Of a stretch of DNA of 64,000 nucleotides, positions 40,426-49,138 are shown one piece after another. Each line of letters starts with the position of its first letter. Position 1 is the stretch's first letter. The notes under the pieces are model-generated. The model saw only the letters and a program-made list of their open reading frames with translations, was not told the DNA's origin and made no database searches. The translations under genes and the position numbers were made by a program. Source of the stretch: Bacteroidales bacterium (GTDB lineage: Bacteria; Bacteroidota; Bacteroidia; Bacteroidales; Bacteroidaceae). The DNA is taken from positions 20,845 to 84,844 of the forward strand of contig JAAYUD010000018.1 of the NCBI GenBank assembly GCA_012517855.1, read 5' to 3'.

Positions 40426-42618
40426 ATGTCAACAAAACTAAGATTCAGAGTAGTCGAGACAGCATTCAAGAAAAAAGCTGTCGAGGTGGTTCCTCCCAAA
40501 GAAAGACCTTCAGAGTATTTTGGAAAGTATGTCTTCAACAAAGAGAAGATGTTTAAGTATCTTTCGAGCAAAGTTTACAACAAACTGATTGATGTGATAG
40601 ACCATGGTGCTACACTCGATCGCAGCATTGCCGACGAGGTTGCTTCGGGCATGAAGAAATGGGCTATCGAAATGGGCTGTACACACTATACTCACTGGTT
40701 TGCTCCTCTCACCGAAGGCACTGCAGAGAAACACGATGCATTTGTTGAACATGACGGAAAAGGTGGAATGATGGAAGAGTTTTCAGGAAAACTTCTCGCT
40801 CAACAAGAACCGGACGCTTCAAGTTTCCCCAATGGTGGTATCCGCAATACTTTCGAAGCTCGCGGTTATTCGGCATGGGATCCTTCTTCGCCTGCGTTCA
40901 TCGAAGACGATACCCTTTGCATTCCTACTATCTTTATTGCCTACACTGGCGAATCATTGGACTACAAAGCACCTTTGCTTAAAGCCCTACGTGCGGTAGA
41001 CAAAGCAGCTACGGACGTTTGCCATTATTTCAATCCCGAAGTCAAAAAAGTATTCGCTTATCTCGGATGGGAACAAGAATATTTTTTGATAGACGAAGGA
41101 TTGTATGCTGCACGTCCTGATTTACTGCTTTGCGGACGTACTTTGATGGGACACGACAGTGCTAAAAACCAACAACTCGAAGACCATTATTTTGGTGCAA
41201 TCCCAACTCGAGTTGCAGCTTTTATGCGCGAGTTAGAAATCGAAGCACTAAAATTGGGTGTACCGTGCAAAACAAGTCACAACGAAGTAGCCCCCAATCA
41301 GTTTGAATTGGCACCGATCTACGAAGAATGCAACCTTGCCAACGACCACAACCTGCTCACCATGGCATTAATGAGAAAGATTGCTCGCCGCCATGGATTC
41401 CGTGTTCTGCTTCACGAAAAGCCTTTCAAAGGAATCAACGGTTCGGGTAAACACAACAACTGGTCGCTCGGAACCGATACCGGTATCGGATTGATGAGCC
41501 CTGGCAAAACTGCCGAAGATAATTTGCGCTTTGTAACTTTCGTAGTGAACTCATTGATGGCTGTTTATCACTATAATGGCCTTTTGAAAGCTTCTATCTC
41601 TAGTGCAACAAATGCTCACCGTCTGGGAGCCAACGAAGCACCTCCAGCTATCATCTCCTCATTCTTGGGCAAACAAGTTTCCGATCTGCTCGATCATATT
41701 GAGAAAAGCACAAAGAACGATATCGTTACAATGAGCGGCAAACAAGGTATGAAACTCGATATCCCACAGATACCGGAACTTCGTATCGATAACACCGACC
41801 GTAACCGTACCTCACCCTTTGCCTTTACCGGTAATCGTTTTGAGTTCCGTGCAGTAGGTTCGGAAGCAAACTGTGCTAGCAGTATGTTGGTATTAAATGC
41901 AGCCGTTGCCGACCAATTGACAATATTCAAAAAAGAAGTTGACGCTCTCATCGCAAAGGGAGAACCACAAATGTCTGCTATTCTTGAAATTCTTCGCAAA
42001 TACATCAAAGAATGTAAGCCTATCCGCTTCGACGGTAACGGTTATTCTGACGAATGGATTGTAGAAGCAGAAAAACGTGGATTGGATTGCGAAAAGAGCG
42101 TTCCATTGATTTTTGATAATTATCTAAAACCCGAAGCAATCACCATGTTTGAACGTACAGGCGTCATGAACAAGAAAGAACTGATAGCCCGCAACGAGGT
42201 GAAATGGGAAACATACACCAAGAAAGTACAAATCGAAGCCCGTGTATTGGGAGATTTGGCAATGAACCACATCATTCCGGTTGCTACGCAATATCAAACA
42301 GATCTTATCGATAATGTCTACAAGATGAAATCCATCTATCCGGCCGATGTTGCCGACAAACTATCCAAACAAAATAAGGAATTGATAGAAGAAATAGCTA
42401 ATCGCACCTTATTTATACAGGAACATGTCGAAAAAATGATCGAAGCTCGTAAAGTAGCCAATAAGATAGAAAGTGTACGCGAAAAAGCAATTGCATATCA
42501 TGACACGATCCTTCCGAATTTGGATGAGATCCGCTATCACATAGATAAACTCGAATTAATAGTTGACGATGCTTTGTGGCCACTGCCCAAATACAGAGAA
42601 TTATTATTTATTCGATAA
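40426..42618 (+). CDS. glnN: Glutamine synthetase type III
   Basis: 730 residues, the size of the GSIII group. Motifs include THYTHWFAPLTEGTAEKHDAF in the N-terminal domain, GWEQEYFLID, CKTSHNEVAPNQFELAP, HEKPFKGINGSGKHNNWS and the late NRTSPFAFTGNRFEFRAVGS. It makes glutamine from glutamate, ammonia and ATP. It follows dapL by 51 bp without a clear promoter in between. A hairpin terminator follows. Confidence 0.96.
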   Translation: MSTKLRFRVVETAFKKKAVEVVPPKERPSEYFGKYVFNKEKMFKYLSSKVYNKLIDVIDHGATLDRSIADEVASGMKKWAIEMGCTHYTHWFAPLTEGTAEKHDAFVEHDGKGGMMEEFSGKLLAQQEPDASSFPNGGIRNTFEARGYSAWDPSSPAFIEDDTLCIPTIFIAYTGESLDYKAPLLKALRAVDKAATDVCHYFNPEVKKVFAYLGWEQEYFLIDEGLYAARPDLLLCGRTLMGHDSAKNQQLEDHYFGAIPTRVAAFMRELEIEALKLGVPCKTSHNEVAPNQFELAPIYEECNLANDHNLLTMALMRKIARRHGFRVLLHEKPFKGINGSGKHNNWSLGTDTGIGLMSPGKTAEDNLRFVTFVVNSLMAVYHYNGLLKASISSATNAHRLGANEAPPAIISSFLGKQVSDLLDHIEKSTKNDIVTMSGKQGMKLDIPQIPELRIDNTDRNRTSPFAFTGNRFEFRAVGSEANCASSMLVLNAAVADQLTIFKKEVDALIAKGEPQMSAILEILRKYIKECKPIRFDGNGYSDEWIVEAEKRGLDCEKSVPLIFDNYLKPEAITMFERTGVMNKKELIARNEVKWETYTKKVQIEARVLGDLAMNHIIPVATQYQTDLIDNVYKMKSIYPADVADKLSKQNKELIEEIANRTLFIQEHVEKMIEARKVANKIESVREKAIAYHDTILPNLDEIRYHIDKLELIVDDALWPLPKYRELLFIR

Positions 42619-42634
42619 TTAAAAGAATAAAATG

Positions 42635-42668
42635 ATAGATTAACTTAACAGTTATCTATTTATTTTTG
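42635..42668 (+). terminator. Intrinsic terminator after the glutamine synthetase gene
   Basis: Arms ATAGAT-AACT (42635-42645) and AGTT-ATCTAT (42650-42659), one bulged T, then TTATTTTTG. A second, G-rich hairpin (AGAAGGGG 42687-42694 with CCTCTTCT 42711-42718, then a T-rich run) may back it up. Confidence 0.55.
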
Positions 42669-42770
42669 TTGGTTGTTTTAAGTTGTAGAAGGGGGGTACC
42701 GCGAGGCAGTCCTCTTCTTCCATTTTTATTTAGTGCTATACATTATTTACCCGAGTTGGGAATAACAAAA

Positions 42771-42890
42771 ACAGACGTATGTCGCAGCAATAACTAACAG
42801 AAGTTACTGCGGTAACTAACGTTAGTTGTCAGAATAACTAACGTTAGTTTCTTCTACAACATCCGTTAGTTACGGCTGCGACATACGTTT
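42771..42890. repeat. Palindromic intergenic element, family A, copy 2
   Basis: Arms CGTATGTCGCAGCAATAAC and GTTACGGCTGCGACATACG bound two ACTAACGTTAGT-type palindromes. The central part GAAGTTACTGCGGTAACTAA is identical in copy 1 at 9899-9918, apart from flanking differences. Confidence 0.8.
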
Positions 42891-42900
42891 GTTTTTTTGC

Positions 42901-42975
42901 GAAGTTGTCGTATGTTCGTTTTTCCGGTAACGTCCTTAAGTTTTTCAGAAAACGTATGGACGTCAACAAATTTAG
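42901..42975. repeat. Palindromic intergenic element, family B, divergent copy
   Basis: Core TAACGTCCTTAAGTTTTT at 42928-42945 and TATGGACGTCA at 42955-42965 match the B copies at 17671 and 54941. GTTGTCGTATGTT on the left is the inverted form of the right end of copy B1. It directly abuts family A copy 2, so the two families may be parts of one element. Confidence 0.75.
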
Positions 42976-43470
42976 GTCCTTATGTGGTTTTAGTAAGATA
43001 AGGGCGACACTGATTTGTTGAAATAATCGTGCCCCACTGACTACTTAAAAGAGGGCGTAGCGGTATGGATCATTTCGATGTTTTCTATAATAATAGTTTT
43101 AGAATCCATTACCGTCATGGTTATCAGCTGTATATCAGCTAGATATTGAGATACGATAGCAAAACGGGACCTGAAAAGTGCATCTTCTCTCTGAGAATCA
43201 ATGAATTATGAACTCTGCAAAAGTGTACTGAGAATGAGTGATATAAGCAGCTTTTGAAGATTCGCGTGCAAAAATTGTTATCTCGAATACTTTATTTGCT
43301 TTTTACAAGATGTACACCCCATTGACATAAGATTGCGCTGACCTACAATCCATTATCTCGAATTCGTTTTTCGGAACGTTTTCGGAGATGAACATTGAAG
43401 GCGATACTGATACTATTTTAACCATATCGGAGTGGCACCACAAATACACAAAATTAAAGGTTTGTTTTCG

Positions 43471-43560
43471 AAAAATGATATGGACGAACATAAAAATTCG
43501 TAAGGACGAAACGAAAAGTTTATACTTACAAACATTTATTTTCGTCCTTATGATTTTGTA
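43471..43560. repeat. Palindromic block with GTCCTTA half-sites
   Basis: TAAGGACGAAA (43501-43511) and TTTCGTCCTTA (43540-43550) are inverted repeats; an ATATGGACG half-site at 43478-43486 adds a third. This resembles the family B-like palindrome at 30669-30708. Confidence 0.6.
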
Positions 43561-43753
43561 GCTGTATATCAACGATTTGCGTACAATATACTTATGCCTG
43601 TCCTAATTCGAATTACATTCGAGCGTTGAAACGATAGCGAAAATAGTGCCCTACAGGGGCCTGTCGCGGATGTTAAGATAAAAAAGTATCAGAATATCTG
43701 GATATATTCACATTGAAATACATGCTATTGCTTGTTCACGCCCTAAATAGAAC

Positions 43754-43803
43754 AGAAAATAAAAGCCCGTAAGGGTATAATTCCTTACGAGCTTTTATTT
43801 TCT
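43754..43803. terminator. Bidirectional intrinsic terminator
   Basis: 21-bp arms (43754-43774 with 43783-43803) with one mismatch and an 8-base loop, just downstream of mdh. Confidence 0.8.
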
Positions 43804-43823
43804 TAAATAAGTCTGTCCTATTT

Positions 43824-44840
43824 TTATTTCAAATTAGGATTAATCTCTCCCCACTTATCGACAGGAGGAAGAACGCCCATACCAATAACCTGGTCACGCA
43901 AGTCACACAAATGTTTGTAGCTGGCATCAAGACTTGCCATTTCTTCGTCAGTACCGACAAAATCTTTGCGATAAGTACCGTTCTTTGTTATCACTGTAGG
44001 CATAGCCATCATAATATGGTTGTATTTTGCCGTATCGGCATAGCATCCTGCCGGCCAAGCGAATTCAGCGCCACCCATAGCGGCAGCCATCATTTCAACA
44101 GATACATAAGCCGGGCTCTGGAAAGAAGAGCGCCCACGGAGTTTAATGATAGCAGATCCACCCTGCGTTACAGCTTTCTTCATTGCTTCCCATTCGTCTT
44201 TCGACAATGTCTTGCCGTTGACAGCTTTTCCTGTACCTATGATATCAAGCAACGGAGTCCCTTCGATTGTTACGGGAGAGGCAAATACAGCCATCTGTTC
44301 GCCATGACCACCGAATGTGCAGCAATTTTTCACAGCACACTGCATAACGCCGAAATGTTTGGCCAAAGCACTTTGCAGACGAGTGCTGTCAAGAGCAGCC
44401 AAAGTAGTGAGTTGAGATGGTTTCAGACCCGCATACAATAGAGTAACCAAACCTGTAATATCAGCCGGATTGAAAATAATGACAACATGTTTTACATCCG
44501 GACAATACTTTTTGATGTTTTGTCCCAGTTCTTTAGCAACTCCTGCATTACCGGCAAGAAGGTCTTCGCGAGTCATTCCATCTTTACGGGGAGCACCACC
44601 GGAAGAGATAATATATTTAGCATCTTTGAATGCTTCTTCGACACTAGTTGTAGCCGTAATCTTGGAACCTCCAAAAGCACAATGACGAAGTTCCTCTGCA
44701 ACACCCTCGGGAGAGAAAATGTCGTATAGACAAAGATTAGAAGAGAGGTGCATAACTAAAGCTGTTTGGGCCATGTTTGAACCGATCATGCCGGCTGCAC
44801 CGACTATTACCAATTTTTCATCAGTTAAAAACTTTTCCAT
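43824..44840 (-). CDS. mdh: Malate dehydrogenase, Bacteroides type
   Basis: 338 residues from the ATG at 44840; an in-frame GTG two codons earlier is less likely. NAD-binding GAAGMIGSN is at about 13-21; VIIFNPADITGLVTLLYAGL holds the cofactor/substrate loop, and CTFGGHGEQMAVFASP has the catalytic His. It interconverts malate and oxaloacetate in the reductive branch toward fumarate and succinate. Single gene with promoter at 44879-44886. Confidence 0.93.
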   Translation of the reverse strand: MEKFLTDEKLVIVGAAGMIGSNMAQTALVMHLSSNLCLYDIFSPEGVAEELRHCAFGGSKITATTSVEEAFKDAKYIISSGGAPRKDGMTREDLLAGNAGVAKELGQNIKKYCPDVKHVVIIFNPADITGLVTLLYAGLKPSQLTTLAALDSTRLQSALAKHFGVMQCAVKNCCTFGGHGEQMAVFASPVTIEGTPLLDIIGTGKAVNGKTLSKDEWEAMKKAVTQGGSAIIKLRGRSSFQSPAYVSVEMMAAAMGGAEFAWPAGCYADTAKYNHIMMAMPTVITKNGTYRKDFVGTDEEMASLDASYKHLCDLRDQVIGMGVLPPVDKWGEINPNLK

Positions 44841-44878
44841 AATCACTTATTTATTTATTAATTAATTTAATCTTCAGA

Positions 44879-44886
44879 CAAATATA
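44879..44886 (-). promoter_or_regulatory. -7 element for mdh
   Basis: The minus strand reads TATATTTG, 38 bp upstream of the mdh ATG. Confidence 0.55.
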
Positions 44887-44924
44887 ATGATTAAATCGTT
44901 GAAAGAAAAAAATCTTATACTAAT

Positions 44925-46811
44925 TTAATGTATTCTTAATTCGGCAAAACTTACTTCGTTCAAATCATTCACGATGCGAACAGCTTGAAATATCACATAA
45001 CGGGTTTTGATAGGAGCAAAGTAGATAGATTGCCAGATGGGATTGTTCTGAATATTAGAGAATTCACCTTCTGCCAATGGTTTTTTATTTGATCCTTGCG
45101 CATCGTCTGCCACATAAAGAGCATAATTGGATATAAGTCCTTTGCGCTGTTGACCATTATCGGGAAGCATATCGAATTCTTTAATTATTTGTTCTTTACC
45201 CAAGTCTATGACGATCGTTTTCTGAGTCGTACGACAAACACTATTTTCTTGTCCATCAGTAGCTTTTGCAGCTTCTGTAGCAGGTAGGTTTACGATAGAG
45301 AGTGGGAGGGTAGAAGCCTCATTCTTATTTTTATCGGTATCAAAAGATTGGTCGTTACCCGAATAGAAGGCCGAAATATTATTGATACAGAGGCATTCGC
45401 CCCTAGCTTCCATGAAACGGACTCTAATTTTGTTTGTCTTGACAGTTTCAAAACGCACGATTCGTTTATACCCGATAGTTGTAGTTTCTTCGTGTGGATT
45501 TACCTTAATCCATCTCCCTTCAGAATAGTATTCAATAACAAAAGACGCAACTCTTTGTCCCAACGGAATGTATTCTTGAAGCATCAATCTATTTATCTTC
45601 TCTGCCTTTTTCAGATTAAATGTAACGGTAGCCTTTGTCACACCGTCTTGGGTAGCCCAATAGGTATCATACAAATTGTCTGTCATTGCTTTCGGTCCAA
45701 ATTTACCACCTCTGGAGTTTGATACCGATGGTGTCAGTCCACGAAGTAAGTCAGTCTTGAGTTCGCTCAAAATCCTTTGATGATAAGTGACGGCATTTGT
45801 AGAGTCTATCGGATGAATAAGTCCTTGCCGATCAACGGGGAAATTCAATAGAAATTGAGCATTATGACCAACGCTTTGATAGTATAATTCAACCAAGTCG
45901 TTTACAGATTTTACTTTGCTATCCTCCTCGGGATGATAAAACCAACCCGGACGGATAGAAACATCACACTCCCCCGGCACCCATTGGTCGCCGTCTTTGT
46001 GCCCATTAGTCAGTTCATAATATTTTTCATAACCAGGGAAAACAACACCTTTTCTTAAAAACGACCAATTGGTAGCACCGGCAATACCGTTTTCATTGCC
46101 TATCCAACGACAACCCGGTCCTCCATCGGAAAAAATAATAGCATGCGGCTGGAGCGTCTCAACTAATTTGTATGCTCTAGGAAAATTATAATAGGTGCGT
46201 CTATCTATTTTGCGCACTTCTTTTGCTCCGCCATACCAACCATCGCCGCCATTGGCACCATCAAACCATATTTCTGAAATTTCGCCATAACGAGTCAACA
46301 ATTCATTTAATTGTTTATAAAAGTATTCTATATAAGCAGAGGTGCCGTAAACAGCCGAATGACGATCCCAAGGCGATAGATACACACCAAATTTCAATCC
46401 ATACTTTTTGCAAGCAGCAGCTAGTTCACCGACAATATCGCCTTTACCGTTCTTGTATGGTGTATTTCGAATGCAGTACTCGGTAAGCTGAGTGGGCCAC
46501 AAGCAGAAACCATCGTGATGTTTACAAGTGATAATAACCTCTTTAATTCCGACCTTGACAAATGTTCTGGCCCATTGTTCACAATCCAGATTGGTAGGGT
46601 TGAATGTTTTCGGATCAATATCGCCATATCCCCACTCTTTATCATTAAAGGTATTCAGACCAAAATGCACAAATGCGATTGTTTCCATTTTCTGCCAATT
46701 CACCTGTTTAAGTTCCGGTATAGGCAGAACTGCTTTCGGAGTCTTCTGAGCGCAAACGGGAAACGCTAAAGTAGTAGATAGGAATAGCGTCAAAAATAAT
46801 TTATTCTTCAT
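44925..46811 (-). CDS. GH29 alpha-L-fucosidase with C-terminal F5/8-type domain
   Basis: 628 residues with a signal peptide (about 1-21, ending VCAQ). The GH29 barrel (about 30-355) has EVIITCKHHDGFCLWPT and the nucleophile Asp in EIWFDGANGGDGWYG. Two beta-sandwich-like regions follow (about 365-485 and 500-628), the first of discoidin (F5/8C) type. It would release L-fucose from host glycans. The divergent gene at 47187 encodes a probable deoxysugar mutarotase, a fitting partner. Confidence 0.93.
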   Translation of the reverse strand: MKNKLFLTLFLSTTLAFPVCAQKTPKAVLPIPELKQVNWQKMETIAFVHFGLNTFNDKEWGYGDIDPKTFNPTNLDCEQWARTFVKVGIKEVIITCKHHDGFCLWPTQLTEYCIRNTPYKNGKGDIVGELAAACKKYGLKFGVYLSPWDRHSAVYGTSAYIEYFYKQLNELLTRYGEISEIWFDGANGGDGWYGGAKEVRKIDRRTYYNFPRAYKLVETLQPHAIIFSDGGPGCRWIGNENGIAGATNWSFLRKGVVFPGYEKYYELTNGHKDGDQWVPGECDVSIRPGWFYHPEEDSKVKSVNDLVELYYQSVGHNAQFLLNFPVDRQGLIHPIDSTNAVTYHQRILSELKTDLLRGLTPSVSNSRGGKFGPKAMTDNLYDTYWATQDGVTKATVTFNLKKAEKINRLMLQEYIPLGQRVASFVIEYYSEGRWIKVNPHEETTTIGYKRIVRFETVKTNKIRVRFMEARGECLCINNISAFYSGNDQSFDTDKNKNEASTLPLSIVNLPATEAAKATDGQENSVCRTTQKTIVIDLGKEQIIKEFDMLPDNGQQRKGLISNYALYVADDAQGSNKKPLAEGEFSNIQNNPIWQSIYFAPIKTRYVIFQAVRIVNDLNEVSFAELRIH

Positions 46812-46833
46812 GTGTTTTGTTGATTATAGGCAG

Positions 46834-46841
46834 CAAATATA
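46834..46841 (-). promoter_or_regulatory. -7 element for the fucosidase gene
   Basis: The minus strand reads TATATTTG, 22 bp upstream of the ATG. Confidence 0.55.
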
Positions 46842-47186
46842 TAAAAAATATAGTTGTCCCTATTGCTCAAAAAAGGTACTTAACTTAATTTCGCAAATTG
46901 CCCAAACCTTTTTTATTACAATTCTTTTTAAATTATTTCAATTGGCGTTTTGTTAATCATTATAGTTGCATCAAACACTTGATAGCTTTCATTGCATTGA
47001 ATATTAGCATACTAACGTGGACTATATATTTATATAATAAAGACTGTTATAAAAAAATATTAATATCTGATAATATATCGGTCGAAGAACTATAAATTGT
47101 TGGCAAATGATGTATCTTTGTTACAGACAAAACAACTTGTTATTTAATCTAAAGAATAAATCGTATTCATTATTTATAATTCTTTT
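46842..47186. other. Divergent intergenic region, fucosidase to mutarotase
   Basis: AT-rich, with a -7 element for each flanking gene. I see no operator palindrome and no gene. Confidence 0.5.
47113..47120 (+). promoter_or_regulatory. -7 element for the mutarotase gene
   Basis: TATCTTTG, 66 bp upstream of the ATG. Confidence 0.5.
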
Positions 47187-47561
47187 ATGGAAGGGTATCA
47201 AGAAAAAAAATATCAAGGCCAAACGAAGAGGTACTGCCAAACCTTAGATCTAAAAAACGATCCTGAAATTATTGCAGAATATCGCAAACGGCACAGTGAA
47301 ACAAATGCTTGGAAAGAAATTATAGCAGGCATAAAAGCAGTGGGAATACTCGAAATGGAAATTTATATACGAGAGAGCCGGCTTTTTATGATCGTCGAAA
47401 CTCCCATTGATTTTGATTGGAACAAAGCGATGAAACAACTTGCCGTGCTGCCTAGACAACAAGAATGGGAAAACTATATGAGCATTCTTCAACTATGTAA
47501 AACAGGTGAGACCTCGGCCGAAAAATGGAAACCTATGGAGCGTATGTTCCGCCTCTATTAG
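47187..47561 (+). CDS. L-rhamnose/L-fucose mutarotase family protein (DUF718)
   Basis: 124 residues, slightly longer than the usual 104-110 through an N-terminal extension. RYCQTLDLKNDPEIIAEYRK, HSETNAWKEI and the late KWKPMERMFRL match RhaM-type mutarotases, which speed anomer exchange of 6-deoxysugars. The fucosidase gene is divergent next door, so L-fucose is the likely substrate; this is inference. Confidence 0.85.
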   Translation: MEGYQEKKYQGQTKRYCQTLDLKNDPEIIAEYRKRHSETNAWKEIIAGIKAVGILEMEIYIRESRLFMIVETPIDFDWNKAMKQLAVLPRQQEWENYMSILQLCKTGETSAEKWKPMERMFRLY

Positions 47562-47649
47562 AGATACATTTTCTAAATATTATTCACGATAATTTGCATA
47601 TCTCGCCGATTATTACGAATATTGCACTCCGAAAACCAATTTAACAAAT

Positions 47650-48624
47650 ATGAAAATTTCAATTTTGGACGGATATGCAGCCAATCCGGGCGATCTGTCG
47701 TGGGAGGAAATTAAATCGTTGGGCGAGTGTACTATTTACAACAGAACCAAACCCGAAGAAGTAATCGAACGGAGCAAAGATGCTGATGCTATTCTTATTA
47801 ATAAGGTAGTAATCAATAGAGAAATCATAGAAGCTCTTCCTAAGCTCAAATATATCGGTGTACTTGCAACCGGTTTTAATGTCGTAGATATTGAAGCCGC
47901 TTCCGAACATGATATCGCAGTGACAAACATTCCGGCATACAGCACCGAATCGGTTGCTCAAATGGTTTTTGCTCACATACTGAATATCACAAATACAGTG
48001 AGTCACCATTCCGATGAAGTACGCAAAGGGCGCTGGACACAAAATGCTGATTTCTGTTTTTGGGACAAACCACTTATTGAATTAAAGAAAAAGAAAATAG
48101 GTATAGTAGGGCTTGGACATATAGGACAAGCTTTAGCACGTATTGCCATCGCTTTCGATATGCAGGTATATGCTGCGACATCGAAAGTAAATCTACAATT
48201 GATACCCGAAATAAAAAAGATGGAGCTTGACGAAATCTTTAAAGAGTGTGACATTATTTCACTCCATTGTCCTCTGGTCGACGAAACGTATCATTTAGTA
48301 GATGCCCGACGTCTGTCATTAATGAAACCTTCGGCCATTATCATCAACACCAGTCGTGGACCACTTATAGATGAACAGGCTCTGGCCGATGCACTCAATA
48401 GCAAGAAAATATATGCAGCAGGAGTAGATGTGCTTTCTACAGAACCTCCCAAAGCCGACAATCCATTGCTCGCTGCTCGTAACTGTTTCATTACTCCCCA
48501 TATTGCTTGGGCTACAATTGAAGCACGTCAACGGTTGAGCGAAATAATGATCAATAACTTGAAAGCTTTTATTGAAGGTAAGCCTATCAATGTAGTCAAC
48601 CCCAAAAAGAAAAGCCTGAAATAG
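47650..48624 (+). CDS. D-2-hydroxyacid dehydrogenase
   Basis: 324 residues. Rossmann motif GIVGLGHIGQALARIA (about 149-164), substrate Arg in INTSRGPLIDEQAL, Glu in DVLSTEPPKADNP and catalytic His in FITPHIAWAT are intact. The group includes glycerate, hydroxypyruvate and lactate dehydrogenases; the substrate is not determinable from the sequence. It is 88 bp after the mutarotase gene and ends at a terminator. Confidence 0.9.
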   Translation: MKISILDGYAANPGDLSWEEIKSLGECTIYNRTKPEEVIERSKDADAILINKVVINREIIEALPKLKYIGVLATGFNVVDIEAASEHDIAVTNIPAYSTESVAQMVFAHILNITNTVSHHSDEVRKGRWTQNADFCFWDKPLIELKKKKIGIVGLGHIGQALARIAIAFDMQVYAATSKVNLQLIPEIKKMELDEIFKECDIISLHCPLVDETYHLVDARRLSLMKPSAIIINTSRGPLIDEQALADALNSKKIYAAGVDVLSTEPPKADNPLLAARNCFITPHIAWATIEARQRLSEIMINNLKAFIEGKPINVVNPKKKSLK

Positions 48625-48664
48625 TATATTTTAGATCTTTGGCAGATCAACGATATAAATGCTT

Positions 48665-48715
48665 AACCCATTGGTGGAATTAAATCAGTATCTTTTTAAT
48701 TCCGCCAATGGGCTT
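48665..48715 (+). terminator. Intrinsic terminator after the dehydrogenase gene
   Basis: Arms AACCCATTGGTGGAATTAAA (48665-48684) and a near-complement (48695-48715) closed by a 10-base loop. Confidence 0.75.
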
Positions 48716-49138
48716 ACTATTTGTCTCAATTAATATATTAAAGGGGTAGCAATACATTGATTTTGCTAATATTTCTTATAAATACTCCTTCTGTTTGTTT
48801 TGCCTGATTTCTAATTAACAACAAACTGATTAGGCAAGTAAGAAAAAGATTGCTACGATTTTCTTTCTTACTTTGAGAAATGAAATAAATGGAGGCTTTG
48901 TCGGTCACTATATTGAGGATAGTAAATATTGCCCTTTTAATTTACCAGATTACTCAATATTTTTTTGGCTATCTCAAAAATTTTGACGAATATTGCATAG
49001 AAGTTGTGCATACGATGATTTTTGTATTAAAACTTGTATACTTCTAATACAATAAATGTGATATATATACATCGCTTGCTATTAAATATCATAACTTCCT
49101 CCAAAATCATATACGTTATAATTTAATAATCTGAATAT
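48716..49138. other. Gene-free stretch before the MscS gene
   Basis: 423 bp, AT-rich. A second hairpin, AAGTAAGAAA (48836-48845) with TTTCTTACTT (48864-48873), is present. No gene or clear promoter was recognised. Confidence 0.5.

Larger units (their letters stand above)
42619..43823. other. 1.2-kb gene-free mosaic between convergent genes
   Basis: Contains, in order, the glnN terminators, a family A element, an adjoining family B element, about 490 bp of unassigned sequence, a further palindromic block near 43471-43560, and a terminator. Small echoes recur inside it: AGCTGTATATCA at 43127-43138 and 43560-43571, each followed later by ACGATAGC. The open frame on the minus strand at 43303-43572 spans repeat sequence, so I do not call it. 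Confidence 0.7.

Noticed and set aside
43303..43572. 89-residue open frame on the minus strand in the 42.6-43.8 kb gap
   Set aside because: About a third of it runs through a palindromic repeat block, it has no recognisable domain, and no promoter element precedes it. At most the last 40 codons could be a remnant.
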